Shown: positions 38,433 to 48,473 of the stretch, in pieces
Layout: each line of letters starts with the position of its first letter
Position numbering within the stretch: position 1 is the stretch's first letter
Origin: an uncultured Lachnospiraceae bacterium
GTDB lineage: Bacteria > Bacillota > Clostridia > Lachnospirales > Lachnospiraceae
DNA: 64,000 nt
NCBI GenBank assembly: GCA_947574135.1
Contig: CANPIM010000003.1
Location: 1 to 64,000, forward strand
Reading direction: 5' to 3'
The notes under the pieces: model-generated
The model's input: only the letters and a program-made list of their open reading frames with translations
Told to the model about the DNA's origin: nothing
The model's database searches: none
Made by a program: the position numbers and the translations under genes

Positions 38433-39059
38433 ATGGCAGGAAAAGGAATTTTGCTGGTGGTGTCCGGCTTTTCAGGAGCCGGAAAGGGAACGCTTCTGCA
38501 AAAGCTGTTGGAAAAATATGACACCTATGTGCTTTCTATATCTGCAACCACCCGAAGCCCCAGGGAAGGGGAGGTGGATGGAAGGGAGTATTTTTTCCGG
38601 AGCAGAGAGGAATTTGAGGCCATGATTGCGGCCGGAGAGCTTATTGAGTATGCCTGTTATGTGGGAAATTATTACGGAACTCCCAAGGCCTATGTGGAGG
38701 AGCAGCTGGCACTGGGAAAGGATGTGATCCTGGAGATTGAGATTCAGGGAGCCCGGAAGATTAAGGAGTGCTATCCGGATTCGGTTCTGCTGTTTTTGTC
38801 TCCTCCCAGCGCCGAGGAGCTAAGGCGCCGGCTGACAGGCCGTGGGACAGAGAGCATGGAGGTTATTGAAAACCGGCTTTCCCGGGCTGCCCAGGAGGCG
38901 CAGGGCATAGAGGATTACGACTATTTTGTGATCAATGACAATATCGAGGACTGCGTGCAGCAGGTACACCAGATTTTGGAGAGTGAGCATTCCAGAAGCT
39001 TCCGAAACGGGGAGCGGATTGGAAAAATTCGGGAAGAGGTCGGAAAATTTCAGAAATAG
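38433..39059 (+). CDS. gmk: Guanylate kinase
   Basis: LLVVSGFSGAGKGTLLQKLL; SATTRSPREGEVDGREYFF; LEIEIQGARKIKE. Confidence 0.96.
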   Translation: MAGKGILLVVSGFSGAGKGTLLQKLLEKYDTYVLSISATTRSPREGEVDGREYFFRSREEFEAMIAAGELIEYACYVGNYYGTPKAYVEEQLALGKDVILEIEIQGARKIKECYPDSVLLFLSPPSAEELRRRLTGRGTESMEVIENRLSRAAQEAQGIEDYDYFVINDNIEDCVQQVHQILESEHSRSFRNGERIGKIREEVGKFQK

Positions 39060-39161
39060 CCAGGAATGCTTTCACAGGAAGCACACCCGGAGGTTTCAGA
39101 GATAATTTATGCCATTTATAATGGTATGGTTCATAAATAAGAAAGGAACAGGTGAAGAGTT

Positions 39162-39401
39162 ATGTTACATCCCTCATACACAGATTTAATGAAGGCCGTA
39201 AACGGCGATATGGAAGGCGATACCCCGGTGGTAAACAGCCGGTATTCCATTGTGCTGGCCACAGCTAAGAGAGCCCGGCAGCTGATTGCGGGAGAGATGC
39301 CACTGGTGGAAGGAGAAAACAGAAAGCCCCTTTCCGTGGCTGTGGATGAGTTGAACAGTGGGCAGATTAAGATCATGTCCGAGGAGTCTTTGGAGGAATA
39401 A
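39162..39401 (+). CDS. rpoZ: RNA polymerase omega subunit
   Basis: MLHPSYTDLMKAV..NSRYSIVLATAKRARQLIAGEMPLVEGENRKPLSVAVDELNSGQIKI; downstream of gmk. Confidence 0.92.
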   Translation: MLHPSYTDLMKAVNGDMEGDTPVVNSRYSIVLATAKRARQLIAGEMPLVEGENRKPLSVAVDELNSGQIKIMSEESLEE

Positions 39402-39462
39402 AAAGAGCAGGATAGGCGGCAGGTTCTTTGGAGCCTGCTTTTCTATTTTGGGAAATAAAAAG

Positions 39463-39510
39463 AGCTGTTACTTAAGTGGCTGATTTAGCTACTTTTGTAA
39501 CAGCTTTTTT
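39463..39510 (+). terminator. Intrinsic terminator downstream of rpoZ
   Basis: AGCTGTTAC..GTAACAGCT followed by TTTTTT; a smaller GCAGG..CCTGCTTTT hairpin lies just upstream. Confidence 0.7.
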
Positions 39511-39805
39511 GTAAACAACGCTTCCTTATAAAAAGGGCTTTTATTTCTTAGAATATAAAATTCTGCGAATGACCTGTACGCTAACAGGCCATCTACATTA
39601 AACATGATATCGTAAAATCTGTCAACCCTTTTTTGAAATATACGCCTCAAAGCGGGAATTCCAAAGGGATATTACCAACTCATTTATATAGATTACATTG
39701 TTTATATCGGCTTATTTTTTAGTTTTATAATAGGCGATGGCTTATTTTTTGGTTTTTTCAGATCCAATAGCCGTCAAAATTCTAGTCAGAAAAGGAGGTA
39801 CGAGT

Positions 39806-41683
39806 ATGCCAAAAACAGGCGAAAATATTTACAAAAGAAAGGATGGACGATGGGAAGGTCGTTACAAAAAGGAGCGGATCAATGGAAAAATACACTATGG
39901 TGTAGTCTATGCAAGGACTTACCGGGATGTAAAGGCAAAGCTGGATGAGGCGAAAAGAGCCATGGAAATCGGGAAGCTGCCCACAGGGAAAGCCGGTAAG
40001 GTTCAGGAGATTGGGAGCCAGTGGCTTTCCGAGGTAAGGCTGACCTTAAAGGAATCCTCGCAAAACAAATATGAGGATCTCCTTCGCCGTTATATATTGC
40101 CGGCGTTGGGAGAAAGGGAGTTATCAGAAATTACAAATCAACATATCAGCATTTTTATCAATGATCTGCTTACGGACGGAGGGGAGAAGGGACAGGGGCT
40201 TTCCCCTGCCACGGTGGCGGAAATATTGTCCGTTTTAAACGGAATCCGGGTGTATGCCTTGCGCAGGGATTGCACTGTTCTTTTTTCCACAGAGTGTGTG
40301 AAGCTTAAGCGGGATCCCCATGAGATCCGGGTATTCAGTCTTTGGGAGGAGGAATTGTTGATTCAATATCTTTTGGAGCACATGGATTTTTCCTCCCTGG
40401 GGATTTTGTTCTGTCTTTATCTTCTTCAATATTATTTAAAGAAGATAGAAGTAGTAATAGGAAAAAGAATAGTTATTTTTGGAGCAGGAAAAGTAGGTCA
40501 GGATTATTATACACAACTTAGTAAATATAGAGAATGTTATATTGTTGCCTGGGTAGATTCTAACTGGGATAAGTATAAATTTGACTATGCAGATGTAATT
40601 AAGGCAGAAAGTATTAATACACTGTTATTTGATTTAATTATAATTGCAGTAATAGATGAGAAAATTGGAAAAGAGATTAAGGATTATTTAATAAATAGTG
40701 GCGTAGAAGAAAGATATTATGGCAAGAGCCAGGAAAGTATTTTTAGAATAGGAAATAATCATATGAGACTTATTCACTGGTTGACAAAAGCTAGATATAA
40801 AATAATGATACAGGCTAAATTACAAGTTTCCGATATTATGTTTGAACATATAATTGAATTTTATTATAAAATACCATGCTTTAGAACTGGAATTATATCT
40901 TCAAGGGAACAGAGACCTGTTGTCATTTCTTTAACAACAATTCCATCTCGCTTGGATAAGGCATGGCTTACAATAGAAAGTCTTTTACGGCAGAGTAAAA
41001 AGCCAAACAAAATAATTTTGTGGTTGGCAGAGGATGAATTTTAGGGGATAGAAATTCCTGGAATATTGAAAAGACAGCAAAAAAGAGGACTGGAGATTCG
41101 ATATTGTAAAAACTTGAAGTCCTATAAAAAATTTTATTATACCATGTTAGAGCACCCAAAGGATTATGTACTTGTGGTGGATGATGATTTTAGTTATTCA
41201 GAAAGACTATTAGCAGAGATGTTTGAGGTTAGTAACTGCTACCCTGACAGCATCGTGTGTAATCGTGCACATAAGATACGGGCGGATCAAAATGGAGTGT
41301 TCCCTTATTTTAGATGGATTTGGTATGAGAATAGAAGAATCCAAGAAGAGAATCCTTCTTTTCATAATTTTTTGACGAGTGGTGGCGGCACTTTATTTCC
41401 TGTCTGGCTTTTAGATAAAGAGATTTTCAGAGAAGATATTTTTATGAAACTTGCCCCTACAGCAGATGATGTTTGGCTTAATTTCAATGCATGGAAATCG
41501 GGGCTAAAGGTTGCTATGACGAAGGGAGTGCTGGGATATATGATACCTATTCATAGTAGTTCAGATACAGGCCTATACTTAAAAAATATAGGCGAGAAAG
41601 CACAATCTGGCGAATGTGAAAATGACTATCAGATCAGGAAGGTTCTCAAATATCTTAATTTAAATATTAACGAATACATATAG
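39806..41683 (+). pseudogene. Chimeric ORF: truncated tyrosine recombinase N-terminus joined to a glycosyltransferase that carries an in-frame TAG
   Basis: MPKTGENIYKRKDGRWEGRYKKERINGKIHYGVVYARTYRDVKAKL..LTLKESSQNKYEDLLRRYILPALG..LSPATVAEILSVLNGIRVYA lacks the catalytic R..HxxR..Y half. After ~40430 the GC drops and the product becomes VIFGAGKVGQDYYTQL..VVISLTTIPSRLDKAWLTIESLL, continuing in frame past TAG 41042-41044 into GLEIRYCKNLKSYKKFYYTM..YVLVVDDDF. Confidence 0.8.
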
Positions 41684-41708
41684 GTAAGAGAGATATAATG
41701 AAGAAAAA

Positions 41709-42331
41709 ATGGATATTCCTGAATTTTATATTCGGCATTTGTTTTTTTCATAGGTGCTTTTTGTTTAGCAAAAAAAGCTGGCTGTATTATAGTTGAAAAA
41801 CAACAGAATGTAGAGAAATTCCAAAAATTATTTTCTGTATTAGATGCGTGGGTTAAAAGCAGCAATTATGCGGACTATATCATTGTAGAAAATGCGCTGG
41901 ATCATTGTATCGATCCCTGGCGAAGTCTGACGGAATGTCTGTATGTTTTAAAGGCAGGGGGGCGCATGTACCTGAACCATCGAAGGGCGGAGGCGGTTTA
42001 TGAGAACTGGTCCGGACTGCATCGGTGGAATATGGATTGTTGCGATGGAAATTTTTTGATATGGAATAAAGAGAATGCAGTAAATGTTACGGAAAATTTA
42101 AAAGATTATGCGGAAATTCGTGTGAGATATGATGACTCTGTTCATATAAGAGAACGCCAAAATGTGGGAGTGGAGATCATCAAAAAAAGGAATTTTGAAT
42201 TGGGCGATTTTTTTGATTTGCGTAACGAGGATATTATTTTAACAAGGTTTATTGATAAACTCATGGAAAAGCTGGCTTTAGACAGTAGCGCATTTTCGCG
42301 TATGCTGGAGAGCGCAGAGCTGATGGGCTAA
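41709..42331 (+). pseudogene. SAM-dependent methyltransferase remnant, frame-disrupted
   Basis: NYADYIIVENALDHCIDPWRSLTECLYVLKAGGRMYLNHRRAEAVYENWSGLHRWNMDCCDGNFLIWN resembles a class I methyltransferase C-terminal half; the upstream MDIPEFYIRHLFF is in another frame, with the change at or near the T7 tract 41742-41748. Confidence 0.6.
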
Positions 42332-42352
42332 AAAGTGTTTGGGAAAAAGCAG

Positions 42353-43471
42353 ATGGCAGGAAATAAAATCAAAATATTACATATGACCCCGCCGGATATC
42401 AATAACGGAGTATACCATTATATTTTTAATCATATGCGCCATATGGACATGCAAAAATATCAGTTTGCGTTTTTGACAAAGGGTACAAAGGAGCTAAGGC
42501 ACACAGAAGAATATTATCAGTATGGATTTCCAGTATACGCCATACAGAACAGGCAAAGGGACAGCAGGGAAGGATTACGGCGGGAAGTCATCGATGTCTT
42601 AAGTAAGGGATATGATGCCATACACCTTCACACCAGTTCATGGCGGGGATTTTTAATTGAAGAGATTGCTATGGAGATGGGAGTTGGAAAAGTTATTGTC
42701 CATTCCCACAGCACAGGGATTGATGTGTTAGATGAGGATGAGCGGAAAAAACAGGCAAAGGAGCATGAGGAGTATAAGAATCAGTTTTCCTTGGAATATG
42801 CCACGGATGTCTGTGCCTGTTCTGCTCTGGCAGCAGACTGGCTCTTTGGTCCTGGGATACCAAGAGAGCAGATTCAAATATTGCCAAATGCCATAGATGT
42901 CAGGAAATATCATTTCCGGCCGGAGAAAAGACAGGAGGTCCGCGCATGCTTAAATCTTGAGAATCGGATTGTGATTGGGAATGTGGGGAGATACAGTTAT
43001 CAAAAAAATCAGGAATTTTTGCTCAGGGCCTTTGCCAAAGCAAAAGCCTGCAATTCCTCCCTGTTTCTTATTTGTCTGGGGGAAGGCGTGTTGCTGGAGA
43101 AGCTGAAAGGCTTGTCCGGGCAATTTGGGATTGAGAACAGCGTTCTGTTTCTGAAATGGACGGATCAGGTGGAAGATTATCTTCAGGCCATGGATGTATT
43201 CTGCCTTCCCTCCCGTTTTGAAGGGCTTCCGATTTCGGCAATAGAGGCCCAGGCCGCAGGGTTAAGGTGTCTGATCTCAGAAAATGTGACCAAAGAGGTC
43301 CAGATAACGGAGCTGGTAAGCTTTCTTCCATTGGAGGAAACATACTGGGCAGAAGCATTGGCAGAATGCAGGATAGATGTGTACAGGGACAGACAGGATA
43401 AAAAAATAGCCCAAGCGGGATATGACATTCGGCTTGCTGCTAAGCGTTTAGAAGAGCTTTATGGAGGTTGA
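42353..43471 (+). CDS. Glycosyltransferase family 4 (GT-B) protein
   Basis: IKILHMTPPDINNGVYHYIFNHM; IGNVGRYSYQKNQEFLLRAFAKA; DVFCLPSRFEGLPISAIEAQAAGLRCLISENVT. Confidence 0.92.
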   Translation: MAGNKIKILHMTPPDINNGVYHYIFNHMRHMDMQKYQFAFLTKGTKELRHTEEYYQYGFPVYAIQNRQRDSREGLRREVIDVLSKGYDAIHLHTSSWRGFLIEEIAMEMGVGKVIVHSHSTGIDVLDEDERKKQAKEHEEYKNQFSLEYATDVCACSALAADWLFGPGIPREQIQILPNAIDVRKYHFRPEKRQEVRACLNLENRIVIGNVGRYSYQKNQEFLLRAFAKAKACNSSLFLICLGEGVLLEKLKGLSGQFGIENSVLFLKWTDQVEDYLQAMDVFCLPSRFEGLPISAIEAQAAGLRCLISENVTKEVQITELVSFLPLEETYWAEALAECRIDVYRDRQDKKIAQAGYDIRLAAKRLEELYGG

Positions 43472-43510
43472 AACAACCGGGCAGCGAGGTTTGTCTTGAA
43501 ATGAGGTGAA

Positions 43511-44452
43511 ATGGCTACGGTTCATACATACGATTTGAGTAAATATCATGCAGTTGTGGGTTATGGCATAGGGCAGAATTATGAGCAGCTTAAGCAGAGG
43601 TTGAATGGCAGGATAACCTTTCATTATCTGGCAGATAAGAAATGGGAGCATTCCCATATTCAGGAATATGACGGTATTCCGGTTATCCATATTCAGGAAT
43701 TGAGGCAGCTAAAAAATGTACTGGTGGTGCTTTTTCCGAAACTTTATACAGTAAGGGATGTAATCAAACGCGAATTGGCGGAAACAGATATAGATATTTG
43801 CTACATTCATGAGTTGCTTCCAATAGAATATTCTGTCGGCAGCGATGAGCTGATAAAACGGCTGCCTGCAACAGAATATACTGATGAATTTCATAACCGA
43901 ATTGTTTTTGATGAGACGATTCCGTCAAATCTTCATGTGCACTTTTTAGGCCAAAATAATGTACTTAAGTTAGGAAGTAATCTGTCTGTAAATCGTTTGG
44001 ATATTTATTTTGGCAATAAAGGCATTTTTGAAATTAGGGCTTATACCTCTATCATACAGGCATCTTGCTGGGTATCTGATACTGAGTTGAAAATCGGAGA
44101 GGATTGTATGTTTTCTTCAGAAATTGTAATACGAACCCATAATGAACACCATATTTTTGACTGGAATACCTATGAGCGAATGAACCGACCAAAAGACGTG
44201 GTCATCGGAAACCAAGTTTGGGTGGGGTATCGGACGGTTTTTCTTGCAGGAACGCATATAGGCACTGGTTCCATTGTAGGTGCAGGTACAGTGACATCCT
44301 CTCATTTTGGAGAGCATGTACTGCTTGCAGGATGTCCGGCTAAGGTAATACGTGAGAATGTGTGCTGGAGCCGGGATAATACGGGATATTTTCAGCGCAA
44401 CCGCCTGGAGGAATGTATTGATCAGAATGCCCTGAAATATATAAAGACTTAG
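43511..44452 (+). CDS. Left-handed beta-helix acyltransferase with N-terminal nucleotide-sugar-binding-like domain
   Basis: DVVIGNQVWVGYRTVFLAGTHIGTGSIVGAGTVTSSHFGEHVLLAGCPAKVIRENVCWSRDN. Confidence 0.85.
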   Translation: MATVHTYDLSKYHAVVGYGIGQNYEQLKQRLNGRITFHYLADKKWEHSHIQEYDGIPVIHIQELRQLKNVLVVLFPKLYTVRDVIKRELAETDIDICYIHELLPIEYSVGSDELIKRLPATEYTDEFHNRIVFDETIPSNLHVHFLGQNNVLKLGSNLSVNRLDIYFGNKGIFEIRAYTSIIQASCWVSDTELKIGEDCMFSSEIVIRTHNEHHIFDWNTYERMNRPKDVVIGNQVWVGYRTVFLAGTHIGTGSIVGAGTVTSSHFGEHVLLAGCPAKVIRENVCWSRDNTGYFQRNRLEECIDQNALKYIKT

Positions 44453-44641
44453 AAAATATACTGTGAAATTGGAAAACTTGAAATGTTCCATAGTTGCTAT
44501 TGTAAATACATTTGAAGAGTTATACGAAGAAGCATTCGGTCTAAACAGTTAGCAAACAAGCGCACAATAGAGAAAAGAAGTGAAAAGTGCGTATTTATGG
44601 CGTTATGTGCCTGAGAGAAGCGAAAGGAATAAATATTAAAC

Positions 44642-45694
44642 ATGGAGCAAAATATTTACATCGTCGGCGCTCATTCCCGAGCACAGACATTGGGTACATA
44701 TCTTGTAAAGCTATATCCGGACATAAAAATTGCAGCATATTTGTATGATAATAAGGAGCCAAATCCTAAGGAAATTGACGGAATCCCCGTGCTTCCCATT
44801 GACGAAACCCTACAGCTTCATACGGATTGGCCGGTATACCTGGGAACCAGAGGGATATATTACGGAAAACTCACAGAAAAGCTTCACCACATGGGAATGA
44901 AAAACGTGATTCTGGTAACGCCGGAGCTTGACCGGGAGCTTCGCAATCGTTTTCTGGAAATGTATTTTGAAGAGCGGGATCGGGAATATCCAAAATTGGG
45001 TTCGGACAAAAACTTTGCACGCATCTATGTGGTCAGATCTGTTTTTGACAAGCCCTTGGGGCAGGACTATAAGCTGTCCAAATTTCAAAGAGAGATTCAG
45101 GTGGGGGCTGCGCTTACAGAACAAAGGATCTGTGATCTGACAGACGATGTAGGGGAACAGATCTCAGACAAGAACAGACAATTTTGCGAATTGACAGCCT
45201 TATATTGGATATGGAAAAATGCCCGACAGGAAATCGTAGGTCTGGAGCATTACCGGAGGCATTTCCTTCTGGAGGAGAGCTGGCCGTCGGATATGAAGAA
45301 CAGGGGGATCGACGTTATTTTGCCCACGCCCCCCTATGTGGCTCCCAGCATTGGGAAGAACTACCAAGAGAGACATGTGGCATCTGACTGGGATTTTATG
45401 ATGGATTATATGAGAAAAATCTATCCGGACGATTATGCGGAAGCGGTTCGCTTTTTTGATACGAATCTCTACTCCCCCTGCAATATGTTTATCATGAAGA
45501 AAAAGGTGCTGGACGATCTGTGCGCATGGCTTTTTCCTATTTTGTTCATTTGCGCGGAGCATGGGGGAAAACGGGAGGATGGATATCAGAACCGGTATCC
45601 AGGCTTTCTATCGGAGAGACTAATGACCTTTTTCTTTGAGAAAAGACGGAACCAATACCGAATAGTGTATGCGGACAAAAGCTTTCTGGAATGA
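44642..45694 (+). CDS. DUF4422-like glycosyltransferase
   Basis: ELTALYWIWKNARQEIVGLEHYRRHFLLEE; ILPTPPYV; NMFIMKKKVLDDLCAWLFPILF; PGFLSERLMTFFF. Confidence 0.78.
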   Translation: MEQNIYIVGAHSRAQTLGTYLVKLYPDIKIAAYLYDNKEPNPKEIDGIPVLPIDETLQLHTDWPVYLGTRGIYYGKLTEKLHHMGMKNVILVTPELDRELRNRFLEMYFEERDREYPKLGSDKNFARIYVVRSVFDKPLGQDYKLSKFQREIQVGAALTEQRICDLTDDVGEQISDKNRQFCELTALYWIWKNARQEIVGLEHYRRHFLLEESWPSDMKNRGIDVILPTPPYVAPSIGKNYQERHVASDWDFMMDYMRKIYPDDYAEAVRFFDTNLYSPCNMFIMKKKVLDDLCAWLFPILFICAEHGGKREDGYQNRYPGFLSERLMTFFFEKRRNQYRIVYADKSFLE

Positions 45695-45835
45695 GTAATC
45701 AGGAAAATACTGACAGGTAAATGTGTCCAGGCGTGGGCGAAGGCGTCCAGCGTCTGCAAAATGAAAGCTTTCTTATCAATGATAGAAAGTTCTGGCAGAA
45801 TGTGTTTTGCCGGAGATTATTGAGAAAGGTAAGGA

Positions 45836-46507
45836 ATGCAAACCATGCAATTTGATTTAATGGCTTCCATGATGTGCGCCAACTACGGACATTTGGAGCA
45901 GGAAGTAAAAAATTTAGAAGAAGGCGGCATTGATTCCTTCCACATTGATATTATGGATGGCCGCTATGTTCCCAATTTTGCCATGTCCCTAAACGATATG
46001 CGCTACATAGCCAGCGCTACAAAGAAACCGCTGGATGTCCATCTCATGATTGAACATCCAAACAATCATATCAACCTGTTTTTACAGTACCTGCGTCCGG
46101 GAGATACGGTTTACATTCATCCGGAGGCAGAATATCACCCGTCCACTACTTTGCAGGCTATTATCAATGCCAAAATGATACCCGGAATCGCCATCAATCC
46201 CGGCACCTCCGTGGAAACCGTCATGGAAATGCTCCGCATTGTAAAAAAGGTCCTGGTTATGTCCGTGAATCCCGGAAACGCAGGACAAATGTACCTGCCC
46301 TACGTGGGCAAGAAAATCACAAAGCTTTTATCCATGAAAGAGGATATGGATTTTGAAATCTATTGGGACGGCGCCTGTAGCGCAGACAAGATTCTGGAAT
46401 ATGCCCCCAAAGGGGTCAAAGGCTTTGTTCTGGGAACCACTCTATTGTTTGGAAGGGATCGATCTTATAAGGAAGTATTGCAGGATACCCGGGAAATTAG
46501 GTTTTAA
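45836..46507 (+). CDS. Ribulose-phosphate 3-epimerase family protein
   Basis: LMASMMCANYGHLEQEVKNLEEGGIDSFHIDIMDGRYVPNFAMSLNDM; LDVHLMIEHPNNHI; VLVMSVNPGNAGQMYLP. Confidence 0.88.
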   Translation: MQTMQFDLMASMMCANYGHLEQEVKNLEEGGIDSFHIDIMDGRYVPNFAMSLNDMRYIASATKKPLDVHLMIEHPNNHINLFLQYLRPGDTVYIHPEAEYHPSTTLQAIINAKMIPGIAINPGTSVETVMEMLRIVKKVLVMSVNPGNAGQMYLPYVGKKITKLLSMKEDMDFEIYWDGACSADKILEYAPKGVKGFVLGTTLLFGRDRSYKEVLQDTREIRF

Positions 46508-46525
46508 TGCAGGGGAGGGATCGCA

Positions 46526-47704
46526 TTGAGGAAAAGAATCAAAGGGAAGAAAAGACGAAAAAGCTATGCATGGTTTGGACTGTCTGGCTTTCTGCTGTTT
46601 GCCGGCTTTTTTATGGCGCCGGCCATGTCTGGGAAAGTCCAGGCGGGAGAAGCCAAAGCTTATACTGATCAGATATTTCAGGTGCTTTTTCCCACAAATA
46701 TGGAGCATGTATTCGATTTTATCATGGATCCCCAGGAACTAATTTTGCAGACCCATGCGGCGGCCTACGGGAATCTTTCCTTTGAAGAGGGGGCAACCCT
46801 CTTTTTCCGGAGATATGAGGAAGGGGCTGGGGTAGATTACAGCAGCTCCAGTGATGCCCTTGTGATTACCAATATGGGAAGGGCAGATGTGGAGATTGTG
46901 GTGACAGCCAGTATTTCGCCGGACTCTCTGGGAGCCATTGCTATGACGGATGACGGAACCTTTGAGGAGGATACAAGGGCCAGCCTATATCTGGCTTTGA
47001 CAGATGGGGAACAACGGGTGCCTATCGACGGAGAGAGTGGTGCCATGATCAGTGCCATACTGACCGGTCTGGAGGAAAACGGAGAACCCAGAGAATACCG
47101 CTTTTGGCTGGAGGGAGCAGTAAATCGCAACGGAGACTGGTCTGAGATAGGAGGAGCAGATCCCAGGGTAACGGTTACATGGAGTACGGCGACCATGAAA
47201 GAGGAGCTTGAAGAGGAGCAGACGATTAAAGAGGAAGGGACCTTGCCGGATGGAAAAGAATTAGAGGGGAAGCCGGAGGGAGAGGAATTACAGGAGACGC
47301 CGGAGGAGGAGAAAAATCTGACGGAGACGGGAACTACAGAGACAAAGAAGGATGTAGAAAAACAAGAAACATCGGGAAACCAAGGAAATGCAGGGAAACC
47401 GGAAGAACCGGGAACTACAGAAAATCCTGGGGAATCCGAAGCTCCGGGAGTCCAGGAAAATCCTGAAGAATCCGTAGTACCAGGAAACATGGAAAACCCT
47501 GGGAAACCAGAAGGGCCAGGAGCTGTGGAAGATTTCGGGAAAACAGAAACACCAGGAGCCCAAGAAAACTCAGAGAAACCAGAAGGATCAGGAGCCCCAA
47601 AGGATTCAGGAAAATCAGAAATGTCAGGAACTCCGGAAAACCAGGAGAAAAGAACTGAGGACAAGATAAAGGAACTTCGCACAGGAGGACCCCAAACCCC
47701 ATGA
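46526..47704 (+). CDS. Secreted/surface protein with low-complexity Pro/Glu/Gly-rich C-terminal tail
   Basis: N-terminal hydrophobic segment (WFGLSGFLLFAGFFMAPAMSGKVQA), globular part, then degenerate (ENPGKPEGPGA)-like repeats. Confidence 0.75.
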   Translation: MRKRIKGKKRRKSYAWFGLSGFLLFAGFFMAPAMSGKVQAGEAKAYTDQIFQVLFPTNMEHVFDFIMDPQELILQTHAAAYGNLSFEEGATLFFRRYEEGAGVDYSSSSDALVITNMGRADVEIVVTASISPDSLGAIAMTDDGTFEEDTRASLYLALTDGEQRVPIDGESGAMISAILTGLEENGEPREYRFWLEGAVNRNGDWSEIGGADPRVTVTWSTATMKEELEEEQTIKEEGTLPDGKELEGKPEGEELQETPEEEKNLTETGTTETKKDVEKQETSGNQGNAGKPEEPGTTENPGESEAPGVQENPEESVVPGNMENPGKPEGPGAVEDFGKTETPGAQENSEKPEGSGAPKDSGKSEMSGTPENQEKRTEDKIKELRTGGPQTP

Positions 47705-48411
47705 ACATCGCACTCATCCTATCCGGCGGCACCGGCACAAGGCTTGGGACGGATATCCCCAGGCAATATATTGAGGCAGGCGGGCAGCCCATTCTCTCCT
47801 ATTCCCTGGAGACCCTGTCTGTCCATGCTGAAATTGACGCACTCCAGATTGTGGCAGATCCGTCCTGGCAGAGAAGGATTCAGGAGTGGCTGAAAACAGC
47901 AGACAAAAAGGAAAAATTTCGGGGATTTTTTCTTCCGGGATGGAACCGGCAGCTTTCCATTTTAGAGGGATTGAAGGATATCCGGAAATATGCAGAGGAT
48001 TCCGATTATATATTGATTCACGATGCGGCCCGTCCCCTGCTTTCCCCACAGCAGATTACGGACTGCCTGGAGCAGGTAAGGGGACATGAAGGGCTGATGC
48101 CGGTTCTTCCCATGAAGGATACGGTTTATCTGTGCCGGGACGGGAAGCATGTGACAGAGCTTCTGGACCGAAGCGCAGTTTATGCGGGACAAGCCCCGGA
48201 GGTGTTTCGACTGGGAAGCTATTATGAGGCCAATCGGAAGCTTTTGCCAGAAGAAATCTGCGCTATCCATGGTTCTACGGAGCCGGCGGTCCTGGCCGGA
48301 CTGGACATTGTGACCATTCCGGGAGATGAGAAAAATTTTAAGATCACAACCAGGGAGGACTTGGAGCGATTTTGCCGTGCGATAGAACGAGAATCAAAGA
48401 GTGTTCTGTAG
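47701..48411 (+). CDS. IspD/TarI family cytidylyltransferase
   Basis: MNIALILSGGTGTRLGTDIPRQYIEAGGQPILSYSLETL; ILIHDAARPLLSPQQI; KNFKITTREDLERF. Confidence 0.92.
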   Translation: MNIALILSGGTGTRLGTDIPRQYIEAGGQPILSYSLETLSVHAEIDALQIVADPSWQRRIQEWLKTADKKEKFRGFFLPGWNRQLSILEGLKDIRKYAEDSDYILIHDAARPLLSPQQITDCLEQVRGHEGLMPVLPMKDTVYLCRDGKHVTELLDRSAVYAGQAPEVFRLGSYYEANRKLLPEEICAIHGSTEPAVLAGLDIVTIPGDEKNFKITTREDLERFCRAIERESKSVL

Positions 48412-48473
48412 AACGAGATAAAAGGGATATAACAAAAGGGATAAAACAAAAGGGCAGCAGAAAGGAGTACCTT

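Noticed and set aside
46837-47682. 281-aa minus-strand ORF rich in Ser/Phe/Pro
   Set aside because: Antisense of the secreted repeat protein; its apparent repeats are the complement of the coding repeat.
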